From: Oceanicaulis sp. HLUCCA04
Lineage (GTDB): Bacteria > Pseudomonadota > Alphaproteobacteria > Caulobacterales > Maricaulaceae
DNA: 64,000 bases
Assembly (NCBI GenBank): GCA_001314625.1
Contig: LJSH01000006.1
Span: 124,001 to 188,000 of the forward strand
Direction: 5' to 3'
A model generated the notes under the pieces. It did no database searches. It was not told the DNA's origin and worked only from the letters and a program-made list of their open reading frames with translations. Each line of letters starts with the position of its first letter. Positions within the stretch are counted from its first letter, which is position 1. Shown here in pieces: positions 23,154 through 30,456 of the stretch. The position numbers were made by a program, and so were the translations under genes.

Positions 23154-24961
23154 GGTTCCTCTCCGCTGGCTGCCAGCGCGACAGGTTCTTCCGGTCCTTC
23201 GCGGACGGGCGTGCGCGGCACGAACAGGCGGGCCACCTGCTGAACACGCGCGCCGGGATCCGCGTCACGGCGCCCTACACCCAGGACGGGCGCAACACGC
23301 TCAATAATGTCGCCGCCGGTGGGCGCGGCATTCCAGCCTGCGGTGTTGAAGCCATGGGTCTCGCGGATCGGACGGGGTTGATCGAGGCTTACCACCAGCA
23401 CGTATTGCGGATCATCAAAGGGAAAGACGCCAACAAAGCTGGTCAGCACATTGCCTGCCTGATAGCGGCCATTGACGATGCGTTGCGCGGTGCCGGTCTT
23501 GCCCGCAATGGCGAGCCCGTCGCGGTCGGCCTGCCCGCCGGCAACGGCGGCTCGCATCACGCCCAGAACTTGCGCCGCCGTCGCCGAGCTCATCACCGGG
23601 ATTTGCGGCACGATGTCGGTCGGCCCGACCGGGCGAAGGGTGGGCGGGGTATAAATTCCGTCATTGGCCATCGCTGCATAGGCGGCTGCCAGAGCGACAG
23701 GCGACACATTGAAGCCATGCCCGAACGAGGCCGTCATCAGCTCGGCGCGGCCCCAGCGGGCCGGAATAATGGGATCCTCGCCCTCTACCAGTTCCAGTGG
23801 CGGACGCTCCCACAGCCCAAGCTCGCCGAAGAATCCCGTGAGGGTTTCCTCGCCGATCTGTTCGGCCATGATAGCCGCACCGATATTGGACGAATGCAGG
23901 ATCACCTCCCGGGCGGTCAGAGTGCGCGCTTGCGGGCGGAAATCGCGAATGCGGTGAGAGCCGATGGCAATCGGCTCGCGTGCGTCAAACGTATCGTCAA
24001 GCTGCACGAGCCCCGCCTCGATACCCGCCGCAAGGGTGAGCGGCTTGAAGACCGAGCCCAGCTCGTAGACACCCTGAACCGTCCGGTTGAAGCGGTTTTC
24101 AGCCGGCTCCGAACCGGCAAGATTGGGATCATAATCAGGCAGGGAGGCCATCGCGATGATCTCGCCAGTGCCCACCCGCATAAGCACAGCCATCGCCCCT
24201 TGTGCTGAATAGAGCGCCATGCGCTCGCGCAGCACGGTTTCCATCGCGTCTTGCGCGCCCAGATGAATGGACAGGCTTACCGGACGGCCAGACCCGTCAT
24301 TGAGCTCGTCATTGAAAGCGCGCTCGGCACCGGCGAGCCCTGACAGATCCCGGTCGGTAAACCCGACAAGGTGAGCGGCCAGACGGCGGCGCGGATAGAC
24401 GCGGCCCGGCTCCACGCGAAATCCGATGCCTGGAAGGCCAAGCAGATGGATCGCCTGACGCTCACGCGGGCCGAGACCGCGCTCAATCCAGACAAAGCTG
24501 CGATTGGATGAGAGATCACGCAGCAGGTCATCAGGATCGAGATGTGGGAGCACGGTGCGCAAGCGCTGAACGGTTTCCGACGGAGACCAGACCTGACGCG
24601 GGTCGGCGTAGACGGAATGGAAATCGAGATTGCTGGCCAGCATCTGGCCATTGCGGTCAACAATTTCGCCGCGCCGGACAGGGGCCTCGGTCACGCGCAC
24701 CGGCGCGGCTTCTGCAAACTCCCCGGTAAATGCCAGTTCGACGGCGCGGCCGGCGGCCAGCAGGAAACCGGCCCCCACCAGCAGGCCAACCAGCCCCAGG
24801 CGCATACGCGAACGGCCGAGCGCCTGCCCGGCCTCGTCTTCAAGCCGGATAACGGCATTGGGATCAAAACCGGCAGAGTCCTGACCGCGCACAGGCTTGA
24901 GCCCGGCGCGCGAACGGCTGACACGAACCTTGCCAAAAAGGCGCGCCAGCCACGCCGTCAT
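23150..24961 (-). CDS. ftsI: septal transpeptidase PBP3 / FtsI
   Basis: A 603-residue class B penicillin-binding protein that cross-links septal peptidoglycan. A cytoplasmic tail of about 50 residues precedes one membrane helix (GLVGLLVGAGFLLAAG). The pedestal domain begins with RRGEIVDRNGQMLASNL. The transpeptidase motifs are SVFK (in YELGSVFKPLT), SSN (in ILHSSNIGAAIM) and KTG (in AGKTGTAQR). It lies between ftsL and murE with overlaps on both sides. Confidence 0.97.
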   Translation of the reverse strand: MTAWLARLFGKVRVSRSRAGLKPVRGQDSAGFDPNAVIRLEDEAGQALGRSRMRLGLVGLLVGAGFLLAAGRAVELAFTGEFAEAAPVRVTEAPVRRGEIVDRNGQMLASNLDFHSVYADPRQVWSPSETVQRLRTVLPHLDPDDLLRDLSSNRSFVWIERGLGPRERQAIHLLGLPGIGFRVEPGRVYPRRRLAAHLVGFTDRDLSGLAGAERAFNDELNDGSGRPVSLSIHLGAQDAMETVLRERMALYSAQGAMAVLMRVGTGEIIAMASLPDYDPNLAGSEPAENRFNRTVQGVYELGSVFKPLTLAAGIEAGLVQLDDTFDAREPIAIGSHRIRDFRPQARTLTAREVILHSSNIGAAIMAEQIGEETLTGFFGELGLWERPPLELVEGEDPIIPARWGRAELMTASFGHGFNVSPVALAAAYAAMANDGIYTPPTLRPVGPTDIVPQIPVMSSATAAQVLGVMRAAVAGGQADRDGLAIAGKTGTAQRIVNGRYQAGNVLTSFVGVFPFDDPQYVLVVSLDQPRPIRETHGFNTAGWNAAPTGGDIIERVAPVLGVGRRDADPGARVQQVARLFVPRTPVREGPEEPVALAASGEEP

Positions 24962-25314
24962 GGACGTCCCCTCACACCTGATGGAGCAGCCTGCCAGCTG
25001 GCCTGGGCCGTTTGCGGCGCCATGCGCTCGGCCTCGGCGCGCACCTGCGCCAGCTCGGCCAGCGACAATTCCTGCGCGGAGTGAATTGGCTCAAATCCCA
25101 GATGGGTGCGGGCCAGCGCGCGCAACTGCTCAGGGTCTTCCAGATGGGCGATATTGGCTTCAAGCGTGTTTATGCGCGCACGCTCCTGCGCCAGCTCTGC
25201 CTGCAGGCTGGCCAGATGGGCTTGCGCCGCATCGGTTTCTGCCTTGGCAACATACAGTGCGCAAAGAAGGATGATGCTGCCAAGAATGCCGAAAAAGAAG
25301 AACAGGCGGATCAT
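24958..25314 (-). CDS. ftsL: FtsL-like division protein
   Basis: A 118-residue bitopic protein: short N terminus, one membrane helix (LFFFFGILGSIILLCALYVA), then a leucine-zipper-like coiled coil (AHLASLQAELAQERARINTLEANIAHLEDPEQLRALA, read in short pieces). This matches the FtsL topology that activates FtsWI. Sequence conservation is low in the family, so the call rests on topology and position between rsmH and ftsI. ATG 25314 overlaps the rsmH stop as ATGA; an in-frame start three codons upstream is less likely. Confidence 0.87.
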   Translation of the reverse strand: MIRLFFFFGILGSIILLCALYVAKAETDAAQAHLASLQAELAQERARINTLEANIAHLEDPEQLRALARTHLGFEPIHSAQELSLAELAQVRAEAERMAPQTAQASWQAAPSGVRGRP

Positions 25315-26306
25315 CGGACACACTCCAGAAGGCGGCTGTAGGGCGGAACGCCGGGCAGGCCGTCATCGTCGGCGGGCCAGGCGGGATGGGTTGAGCGCAC
25401 AGCGGCGCGAAGGCGTGAGGACCGCGCACGCGGATTGGCGGCAATCTCGGCCTCGGACGGCTCTATGGCCTTGCGGGTGAGCAGCGAAAAGCTGGGCGCA
25501 GGACCGGTGTGAACTTCCGGCGCGTGGCGTGAGCCTTGCCCCGTCAGCCCGGCGCGCGACCGCAGGAACGTCTTCACGATGCGGTCTTCGAGCGAATGGA
25601 AGGTGACAACCGCCAGCACGCCGGCGGGTTTGAGAATCCGCTCTGCGGCATCCAGCGCGCGCACCAGCTCGCCCAGCTCGTCATTGACATAAATGCGCAA
25701 GGCCTGAAACACGCGGGTAGCGGGATGGATGCGGCCCGGCTTGCCGCCAATGACGCGCGCCAGCATGCCGGCGAGCTGCAAGGTGCTCTCGAACGGCGTT
25801 TCTGCGCGGTCCTCGACAATGGCGCGCGCAGCGCGGCGGGCATGACGCTCCTCGCCATAGACTTTGAAAATGGCTGCGAGTTCATCGCCATCGAGATGAT
25901 TGACCGCGTCCGCAGCGCTGGGACCTGACCGCGCCATGCGCATGTCCAGCGGACCGTCTTTCTGGAACGAAAACCCGCGATCGGCTTCATCAATCTGCAT
26001 GGAGGAGACGCCCAGATCGAGCATGACCCCGTCAACACCGTCGCTGCCGGACAACTCGACGATCTGCTCCATCAGCGAGAACGCACCTTGCTGGAACGCG
26101 AACGTGTCCGGGTAGAGGCGGCGCAGCTGTGCGGCCACGTCGGCGGCGGCCGGATCGCGGTCAATGCCGACAAGGCGCGCACCCTCGACAGCGAGCACGG
26201 CGCGGGCATACCCACCGCCGCCCAGCGTGCCATCCACATACAGCCCGCCCGCACGCGGACGGATGGCCGTCATCACCTCGTCGAGAAGAACCGGGATATG
26301 CGCCAT
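25311..26306 (-). CDS. rsmH: 16S rRNA m4C1402 methyltransferase
   Basis: A 331-residue SAM-dependent methyltransferase (MraW) that modifies C1402 of 16S rRNA. The SAM loop is VDGTLGGGGYARAVL, and family motifs GVMLDLGVSSMQIDEADRGFSF (two parts) and FHSLEDRIVKTFL are present. It starts on the last base of the mraZ stop (TAATG) and overlaps ftsL, so all three are co-translated. Confidence 0.97.
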   Translation of the reverse strand: MAHIPVLLDEVMTAIRPRAGGLYVDGTLGGGGYARAVLAVEGARLVGIDRDPAAADVAAQLRRLYPDTFAFQQGAFSLMEQIVELSGSDGVDGVMLDLGVSSMQIDEADRGFSFQKDGPLDMRMARSGPSAADAVNHLDGDELAAIFKVYGEERHARRAARAIVEDRAETPFESTLQLAGMLARVIGGKPGRIHPATRVFQALRIYVNDELGELVRALDAAERILKPAGVLAVVTFHSLEDRIVKTFLRSRAGLTGQGSRHAPEVHTGPAPSFSLLTRKAIEPSEAEIAANPRARSSRLRAAVRSTHPAWPADDDGLPGVPPYSRLLECVR

Positions 26307-26767
26307 TACGCCCCCTCCCCGGTGCGGGCAGGGCGGCGCAGCGCGCCCTTGTTGTCACGGGCGAAGGTGAGGTCACGGGCGTGGCGCTCGGCATGAGCTT
26401 CCGGCGACCAGACCTCGAACCGGCGGCCCATGCCGACAAAGGTGGCCTTGGCTTCAAGTCCGGCGTGCTCAATGAACTCACGCGGCAGCGAGATGCGGCC
26501 CGTCTGGTCGAAGGAGAGCGGGCGGGCGCCGCCGAAAATCACGCGCTCGAACGCGGTGCGGGCATCGTCATAGGGATCCATGGCGTCGATGGCGGCGGCC
26601 ATGTCGCCCATCAGCGCCTCGCCGCCGCCTTCCAGAAACGGTCCATTAAACGAGCACCAGACATAAATGCCGCCGAAGCGCTCAGCCGACACCACGGCGC
26701 GGAAGTCGGCCGGGACGGAAACACGCCCCTTGCCATCTATCCCATTGGTGGTGGTGGAGAAAAACAT
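26306..26767 (-). CDS. mraZ: transcriptional regulator MraZ
   Basis: A 153-residue protein with two AbrB-like swapped-hairpin domains, seen as DGKGRVSVPADFR and DQTGRISLPREFIEHAG. MraZ forms rings that bind TGGGN repeats in the dcw promoter and repress the cluster (established in other bacteria). Such repeats lie 57-82 bases upstream of its start here. It is the first gene of the cell-wall cluster. Confidence 0.96.
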   Translation of the reverse strand: MFFSTTTNGIDGKGRVSVPADFRAVVSAERFGGIYVWCSFNGPFLEGGGEALMGDMAAAIDAMDPYDDARTAFERVIFGGARPLSFDQTGRISLPREFIEHAGLEAKATFVGMGRRFEVWSPEAHAERHARDLTFARDNKGALRRPARTGEGA

Positions 26768-26824
26768 CTCCGCTCTGGCTCCCCGGCAGGCCGCACACTG
26801 AAAACACCCCGATGCGGTTAACTA

Positions 26825-26849
26825 TGGGATACCATGGGAATTGATGGGA
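26825..26849. promoter_or_regulatory. MraZ-binding repeats
   Basis: Three TGGGA units on the plus strand at 26825, 26835 and 26845, exactly 10 bases apart (each ATGGGA). TGGGN units with 5-base spacers are the known MraZ operator. They lie in the leader of mraZ and read TCCCA on the coding strand. Confidence 0.7.
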
Positions 26850-26925
26850 AACAATGCCCACGCCAGTCTCCAGCACTGTTTTTACAGGCATGAACAAGTA
26901 AAAGCGCAGCATGTTGCAGCGCGTC

Positions 26926-26931
26926 ATTATA
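26926..26931 (-). promoter_or_regulatory. candidate -10 box of the dcw cluster
   Basis: A perfect TATAAT on the minus strand in an AT-rich patch, about 160 bases before mraZ. No good -35 hexamer is seen at 16-18 bases. If used, the MraZ repeats would fall downstream of the transcription start. Confidence 0.4.
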
Positions 26932-26992
26932 GAACATACAAAGAACAATAAGTTAACGCCGCGTCGTGCGGCAGGCATTTGGCGGGAAAATG

Positions 26993-27406
26993 AAGGGTCA
27001 GGCGGCCTGTAAGCCGGGTTCTGTGCCATTCTTTCCGTAATGGAAAGAAGCGGCAGCCATTCCTCTTGGATGACGCTTGCGCGCCACCTCGTGCGACCTA
27101 CCCGGACGGAATGCGGAGGCGCACCTGCCCGCGCGAAGCGGACGCCCGTCCCTATTCGGTCTTGCTCCGGATGGGGCTTGCCGTGCCCCCTTCCTTGCGG
27201 TCGGGGCGGTGGGCTCTTACCCCACCGTTTCACCCTTACCGGACATAACATCCGGCGGTCTGATTTCTGCGGCGCTATCCCTGAACCGGGGCTTGACCCC
27301 CGGCCCGCCGGGATTTCCCCGGCACCCTGCCTCCATGGAGCCCGGACTTTCCTCTCCCGCCCGCCTTTCGGCACTGGACGAAAGCGGCTGCCCGGCCGCC
27401 TGACGG
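26993..27406 (-). ncRNA. rnpB: RNase P RNA, class A
   Basis: The catalytic RNA that trims tRNA 5' leaders. The minus strand carries the universal block GAGGAAAGTCCGGGCTCC near the 5' end and CACAGAACCCGGCTTA near the 3' end. The outer P1 helix is visible: 27394-27404 pairs with 26997-27007 over 11 bp. The roughly 410-base length and the P-loop hairpins (e.g. CGGGCGTCCGCTTCGCGCGG region) fit an alphaproteobacterial type A RNA. Ends were set from P1 and may be off by a few bases. Confidence 0.95.
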
Positions 27407-27410
27407 ACTT

Positions 27411-27439
27411 TAAGTCGGCCTTTGGCGGGTAAAGGTCAA
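27411..27439 (-). promoter_or_regulatory. rnpB promoter
   Basis: On the minus strand TTGACC (27439-27434) and GACTTA (27416-27411) are separated by 17 bases. The expected start, 6-7 bases on, falls at 27404-27405, which is the 5' end predicted from the P1 helix. Confidence 0.6.
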
Positions 27440-27475
27440 GCGTGGTGGTTCTACAAACGCAAAGCTCTGAAAAAC

Positions 27476-27572
27476 TGTCATGGCCCGGTTCATCCGGGCC
27501 ACCCATGCCTGAGAGCTCCAGGGTGCCCGATCCTTGCAGGCATGGGTCACCCGCATAAAGCGGGTGATGACA
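27476..27572. repeat. cloverleaf (four-way junction) palindromic repeat
   Basis: A 97-base element with four perfect helices and no unpaired base at the junction. The closing stem is TGTCAT (27476-27481) with ATGACA (27567-27572). The arms are GGCCCGG/CCGGGCC (27482-27500), ACCCATGCCTG/CAGGCATGGGT (27501-27511, 27537-27547) and CACCCGC/GCGGGTG (27548-27566). It lies between the rnpB promoter and the amidase stop. It looks like a dispersed repeat of the kind common in alphaproteobacterial intergenic DNA. Confidence 0.8.
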
Positions 27573-27606
27573 TCTATTCGCCACCTGTGGATATAAGCGA
27601 GAACCT

Positions 27607-28287
27607 TCACGCTGCAGTGGCCTTCCCCGCCACGGCCTCGGCCAGCCCCATCGTCTCTTCATCCAGCACACCATCAAGGCGCGAAGGCCGGTAACGGCGC
27701 TGAAACTCTGTCAGCGTGACCGGCAGGGCGAGCGCGGGATTATAGCCGATAGCGGCCAGCAGGGCGGCAGCGCGCGCCTCGTCTGGCGCCATGGCAGCTG
27801 TCACTTCAGGCCAGGCGCCCACGCCTTCACGGGCCAGCCGCTCCCAGGGAAATTTCTCACCGGGATCAATCTTGCGGCCCGGCGCGATGTCGCTGTGGCC
27901 GACGACATTCTGTGCGGTAATCGCGTGCCGGGCGATAATCGCCCGCGAGAGCGCGATCACGGCTGCGATCTGCACATCGGGAAAGTCCGGCAAGCCGAAA
28001 TCATGCCCGCCATTGACAATCTCGATGCCGATGGACGCCGAGTTCACGTCCGTAATCGCGCGCCAATGGCTGAGCCCCGCATGCCAGGCGCGCTTTGCTT
28101 CATCGACCATGGCGATGATGGTGCCGTCTTCTTCGACCACATAGTGGGCGCTGACCTTCGAAGCCGGATCAGCGAGCCTTGCAATAGCGGCCTCACCCGT
28201 TTCCATCCCCGTATAGTGCAGCACCAGCATGGAGACCGGCAAGGAACGGTCATCGAAACTGGGTGAGGGGCGTCGGATCAGCGTCAT
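27607..28287 (-). CDS. AmpD-like N-acetylmuramoyl-L-alanine amidase
   Basis: A 226-residue zinc amidase (Amidase_2) that cleaves the bond between MurNAc and L-Ala of muropeptides. The zinc site is visible as LVLHYTGM (His near residue 24) and GHSDIAPGRKIDPGEKFPW. A C-terminal peptidoglycan-binding-like domain follows (AALLAAIGYN...LTEFQRRYRPSRLDG). No signal peptide is seen, so it is probably the cytoplasmic recycling enzyme, although AmiD-type enzymes share the fold. It is coupled to the EamA gene upstream by an ATGA overlap. Confidence 0.9.
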   Translation of the reverse strand: MTLIRRPSPSFDDRSLPVSMLVLHYTGMETGEAAIARLADPASKVSAHYVVEEDGTIIAMVDEAKRAWHAGLSHWRAITDVNSASIGIEIVNGGHDFGLPDFPDVQIAAVIALSRAIIARHAITAQNVVGHSDIAPGRKIDPGEKFPWERLAREGVGAWPEVTAAMAPDEARAAALLAAIGYNPALALPVTLTEFQRRYRPSRLDGVLDEETMGLAEAVAGKATAA

Positions 28288-29195
28288 CTTGGCTTTTGTA
28301 TCACGGTTTCCGGCGGCAATGTGGTGGAGCGGCGTGCTGCCACCACCGCCACACCGGCAATGGCCAGAATACCGCCCGCGATCAGCTGCCAGCTTACCGG
28401 ATCACCCAGCAGCACGACGCCGGAAATGACCCCGATCAGTGGTCCCATCAGCGTCATCGGCGCAATCAGCGACGCATCATAGCGCTTGAGCAGCCAGTAG
28501 AACGCGCCGTGGCCGAAAATATTGACCAGCAGCACGGTGAAGAAAATGCTCGCCAGCAAGAGCCAGCCGCCCGCCAGCATGGCTTCGATCTGGCCGCGCT
28601 CGAATATCAGGCTGGCAATCAGCAAAGGCGGCCAGGAGAACAGGCCTATCCACGCCTGCAAGGGGATGGTGGTGAGCTCCACTCTTTTGACGAAGATCGA
28701 GCCTGCCGCCGCCGCCATGGCCGCACCGACACCCGCCAGCAGTCCGGCTGTGAAGCTGAATTCGGCCGGTTTGAGCACCACCATTGATGCGCCGGCGAAC
28801 GCCATAACCATGCCTGATGCACGTACCCAGCCCACCTTTTCCTTGAGGAACATGATCGAAAGAATGGTGGTGAACGGCACCGAGAGCTGGACCACGATGG
28901 CGATGCCCGACGGGGTGGCATAATGCAGCCCGACAAAAAGAAGCGCGAACTGGATCGCGCCCATGCCAAGCCCTGCCCCGATTACCGGCCCCAGCTTTTT
29001 GGGCACGGGCAACAGCCAGGGTGCCAGCATCGCGTAAAGCAGCACAAAGCGGATGAATGCAAAGAAGAGCGGCGGAACGCCCTCAAATCCGGGCAGGATA
29101 TCGGGCGTGCCCGAAACCGACCATTTCGCGACCACGAAATTGATGCCCCAGACGAGGCAAACTGCGAACAGAAGGGCAAAGTGGCGCGGGCTCAT
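28284..29195 (-). CDS. EamA/DMT-family transporter
   Basis: A 303-residue membrane protein with about ten helices in two homologous halves, each of the EamA (drug/metabolite transporter) type. The N-terminal half opens with LLFAVCLVWGINFVVAKWSV; the second half contains GHGAFYWLLKRYDASLIAP and ends GDPVSWQLIAGGILAIAGV. Substrates of this family are amino acids, nucleosides or other metabolites; none can be assigned. It overlaps the downstream amidase gene by 4 bp, which could hint at cell-wall turnover products, but this is inference. Confidence 0.9.
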   Translation of the reverse strand: MSPRHFALLFAVCLVWGINFVVAKWSVSGTPDILPGFEGVPPLFFAFIRFVLLYAMLAPWLLPVPKKLGPVIGAGLGMGAIQFALLFVGLHYATPSGIAIVVQLSVPFTTILSIMFLKEKVGWVRASGMVMAFAGASMVVLKPAEFSFTAGLLAGVGAAMAAAAGSIFVKRVELTTIPLQAWIGLFSWPPLLIASLIFERGQIEAMLAGGWLLLASIFFTVLLVNIFGHGAFYWLLKRYDASLIAPMTLMGPLIGVISGVVLLGDPVSWQLIAGGILAIAGVAVVAARRSTTLPPETVIQKPR

Positions 29196-29277
29196 AAGCG
29201 CGCTCTAGCGGCGGCCGCGACGTGTATCAAGTCACGAAACGGCGCGCGATGTTACGGCGCAGCGCCGGCCAGGCATT

Positions 29278-29547
29278 CTAGCTGGTGCCGTCCACCGTCC
29301 AGCCATGAGGGCCGCGCCGGGCCACGAGCACGGACGGGTCAGCGGGTTTGCGGCCCCGCACCTTGCGGTAGATCCAGTATGCACCGGCGCCCAGAACCGC
29401 CAGACCGGCAACCACAAAAGCGGCGGCGGTCAAAACGGCGGCGAGCAGCACCACGAGACCGATGAAAGCCGCGGCGATGATGGCTGCCAGCACGGCGCGC
29501 AGAACCTGAACGGCTGCGTCCGGATTGAAGGCTTGCTGCTGCGTCAT
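29278..29547 (-). CDS. small membrane protein, unknown
   Basis: An 89-residue protein of unknown function. Residues 14-60 form two closely spaced hydrophobic helices (VLRAVLAAIIAAAFIGLVVL and TAAAFVVAGLAVLGAGAYW), followed by a basic stretch YRKVRGRK and a short C-terminal tail. ATG 29547 was chosen because AGGAG lies 6-7 bases upstream; an in-frame start at 29595 lacks a ribosome site. It is flanked by gaps on both sides and is probably transcribed alone. I do not recognise a family. Confidence 0.7.
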   Translation of the reverse strand: MTQQQAFNPDAAVQVLRAVLAAIIAAAFIGLVVLLAAVLTAAAFVVAGLAVLGAGAYWIYRKVRGRKPADPSVLVARRGPHGWTVDGTS

Positions 29548-29711
29548 CGAAAACTCCTGTGTGCGAGGCTGAACCCGAGCCAGCCCGAGCCTCATAGAGT
29601 TGGGCGTTTAATCGCCTGCGTCAATGCCAGGCACAGGCGTCTGACACAGAATTAATGCAGACTGCCCGATCGTAGCTGCATCGTGCGCGGCCGGGAAACA
29701 GGAAGCAGGCG

Positions 29712-30413
29712 TCAGGCCGACGCGAGCACCGGCTTCAGTCCGCGCTCGGCCAGGATGGTCTGATAAGCCGCATTGATCACGGCCATCTTTTCATCGGCCA
29801 GACGCTGCAATTCAACCGGCGCACCGCGTGCGATCAGCCGGTCTGGATGATTCTGCGACGCGATTCGCCGGTAGGCGCGTTTGAGGTCGGCATCGGCAAT
29901 CGTGCGGTCAACGCCAAGAACCAGATAGGGGTCCTGGCCCTCCAGCGCGCCATGACCAGCCCGGATCCGGTCAAACTCGTTGTCGGAAAATCCGAAAATT
30001 CCCGAGACCGAACCCAGATACTCCATCTCTTCTACCGTCAGGCGGCCATCGGCCTTGGCTATGTGAAAGAGCCCGTCGAGCACATCTTCGAGAATCGCCG
30101 GGTGCGCGCGGAAGCGCCGCGCCAGGCGCCGGGCATAGCCCTCAAACCCCAGCGTGGTCTGCTTGGCAAGGTTGAACGCGCGCATCAGCGAAGCGTCAAA
30201 GCCCTCCGGCGCGCGCAGGACCTGACGGAACGCGGCCACCTCATCATGGGTAACGGTGCCATCGGCCTTGGCCAGCTTGGCACCCAGCCCGATCAGGGCC
30301 ATCGCAAACTCGGCATCGTCCACCTTGTGCCCCGGCGGACAATCGCCTTCCGGGCATGCAAACGGGTCGGACGGGCCGGTGATCAGCTCTACGAGTTTGC
30401 GCCAGACACTCAT
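29712..30413 (-). CDS. TerB-DnaJ (DjlA-like) co-chaperone
   Basis: A 233-residue protein with an N-terminal TerB domain (about 30-150, including LAKADGTVTHDEVAAF and HIAKADGRLTVEEMEYL) and a C-terminal J domain (about 165-228) with the HPD motif in ASQNHPDRLIARG. This is the DjlA arrangement, but without the N-terminal membrane helix of E. coli DjlA, so it is probably soluble. It would stimulate DnaK. It is divergent from the 5-oxoprolinase gene, with only 43 bp between start codons. Confidence 0.88.
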   Translation of the reverse strand: MSVWRKLVELITGPSDPFACPEGDCPPGHKVDDAEFAMALIGLGAKLAKADGTVTHDEVAAFRQVLRAPEGFDASLMRAFNLAKQTTLGFEGYARRLARRFRAHPAILEDVLDGLFHIAKADGRLTVEEMEYLGSVSGIFGFSDNEFDRIRAGHGALEGQDPYLVLGVDRTIADADLKRAYRRIASQNHPDRLIARGAPVELQRLADEKMAVINAAYQTILAERGLKPVLASA

Positions 30414-30456
30414 GCGCGCTTATCTGCACCGCAAAACTCGCGAACGGAAGAGGCAA

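Noticed and set aside
26682..27677. Open frame of 331 codons running through mraZ leader and rnpB
   Set aside because: It lies over RNase P RNA and the operator repeats; the frame is open only because of base composition.
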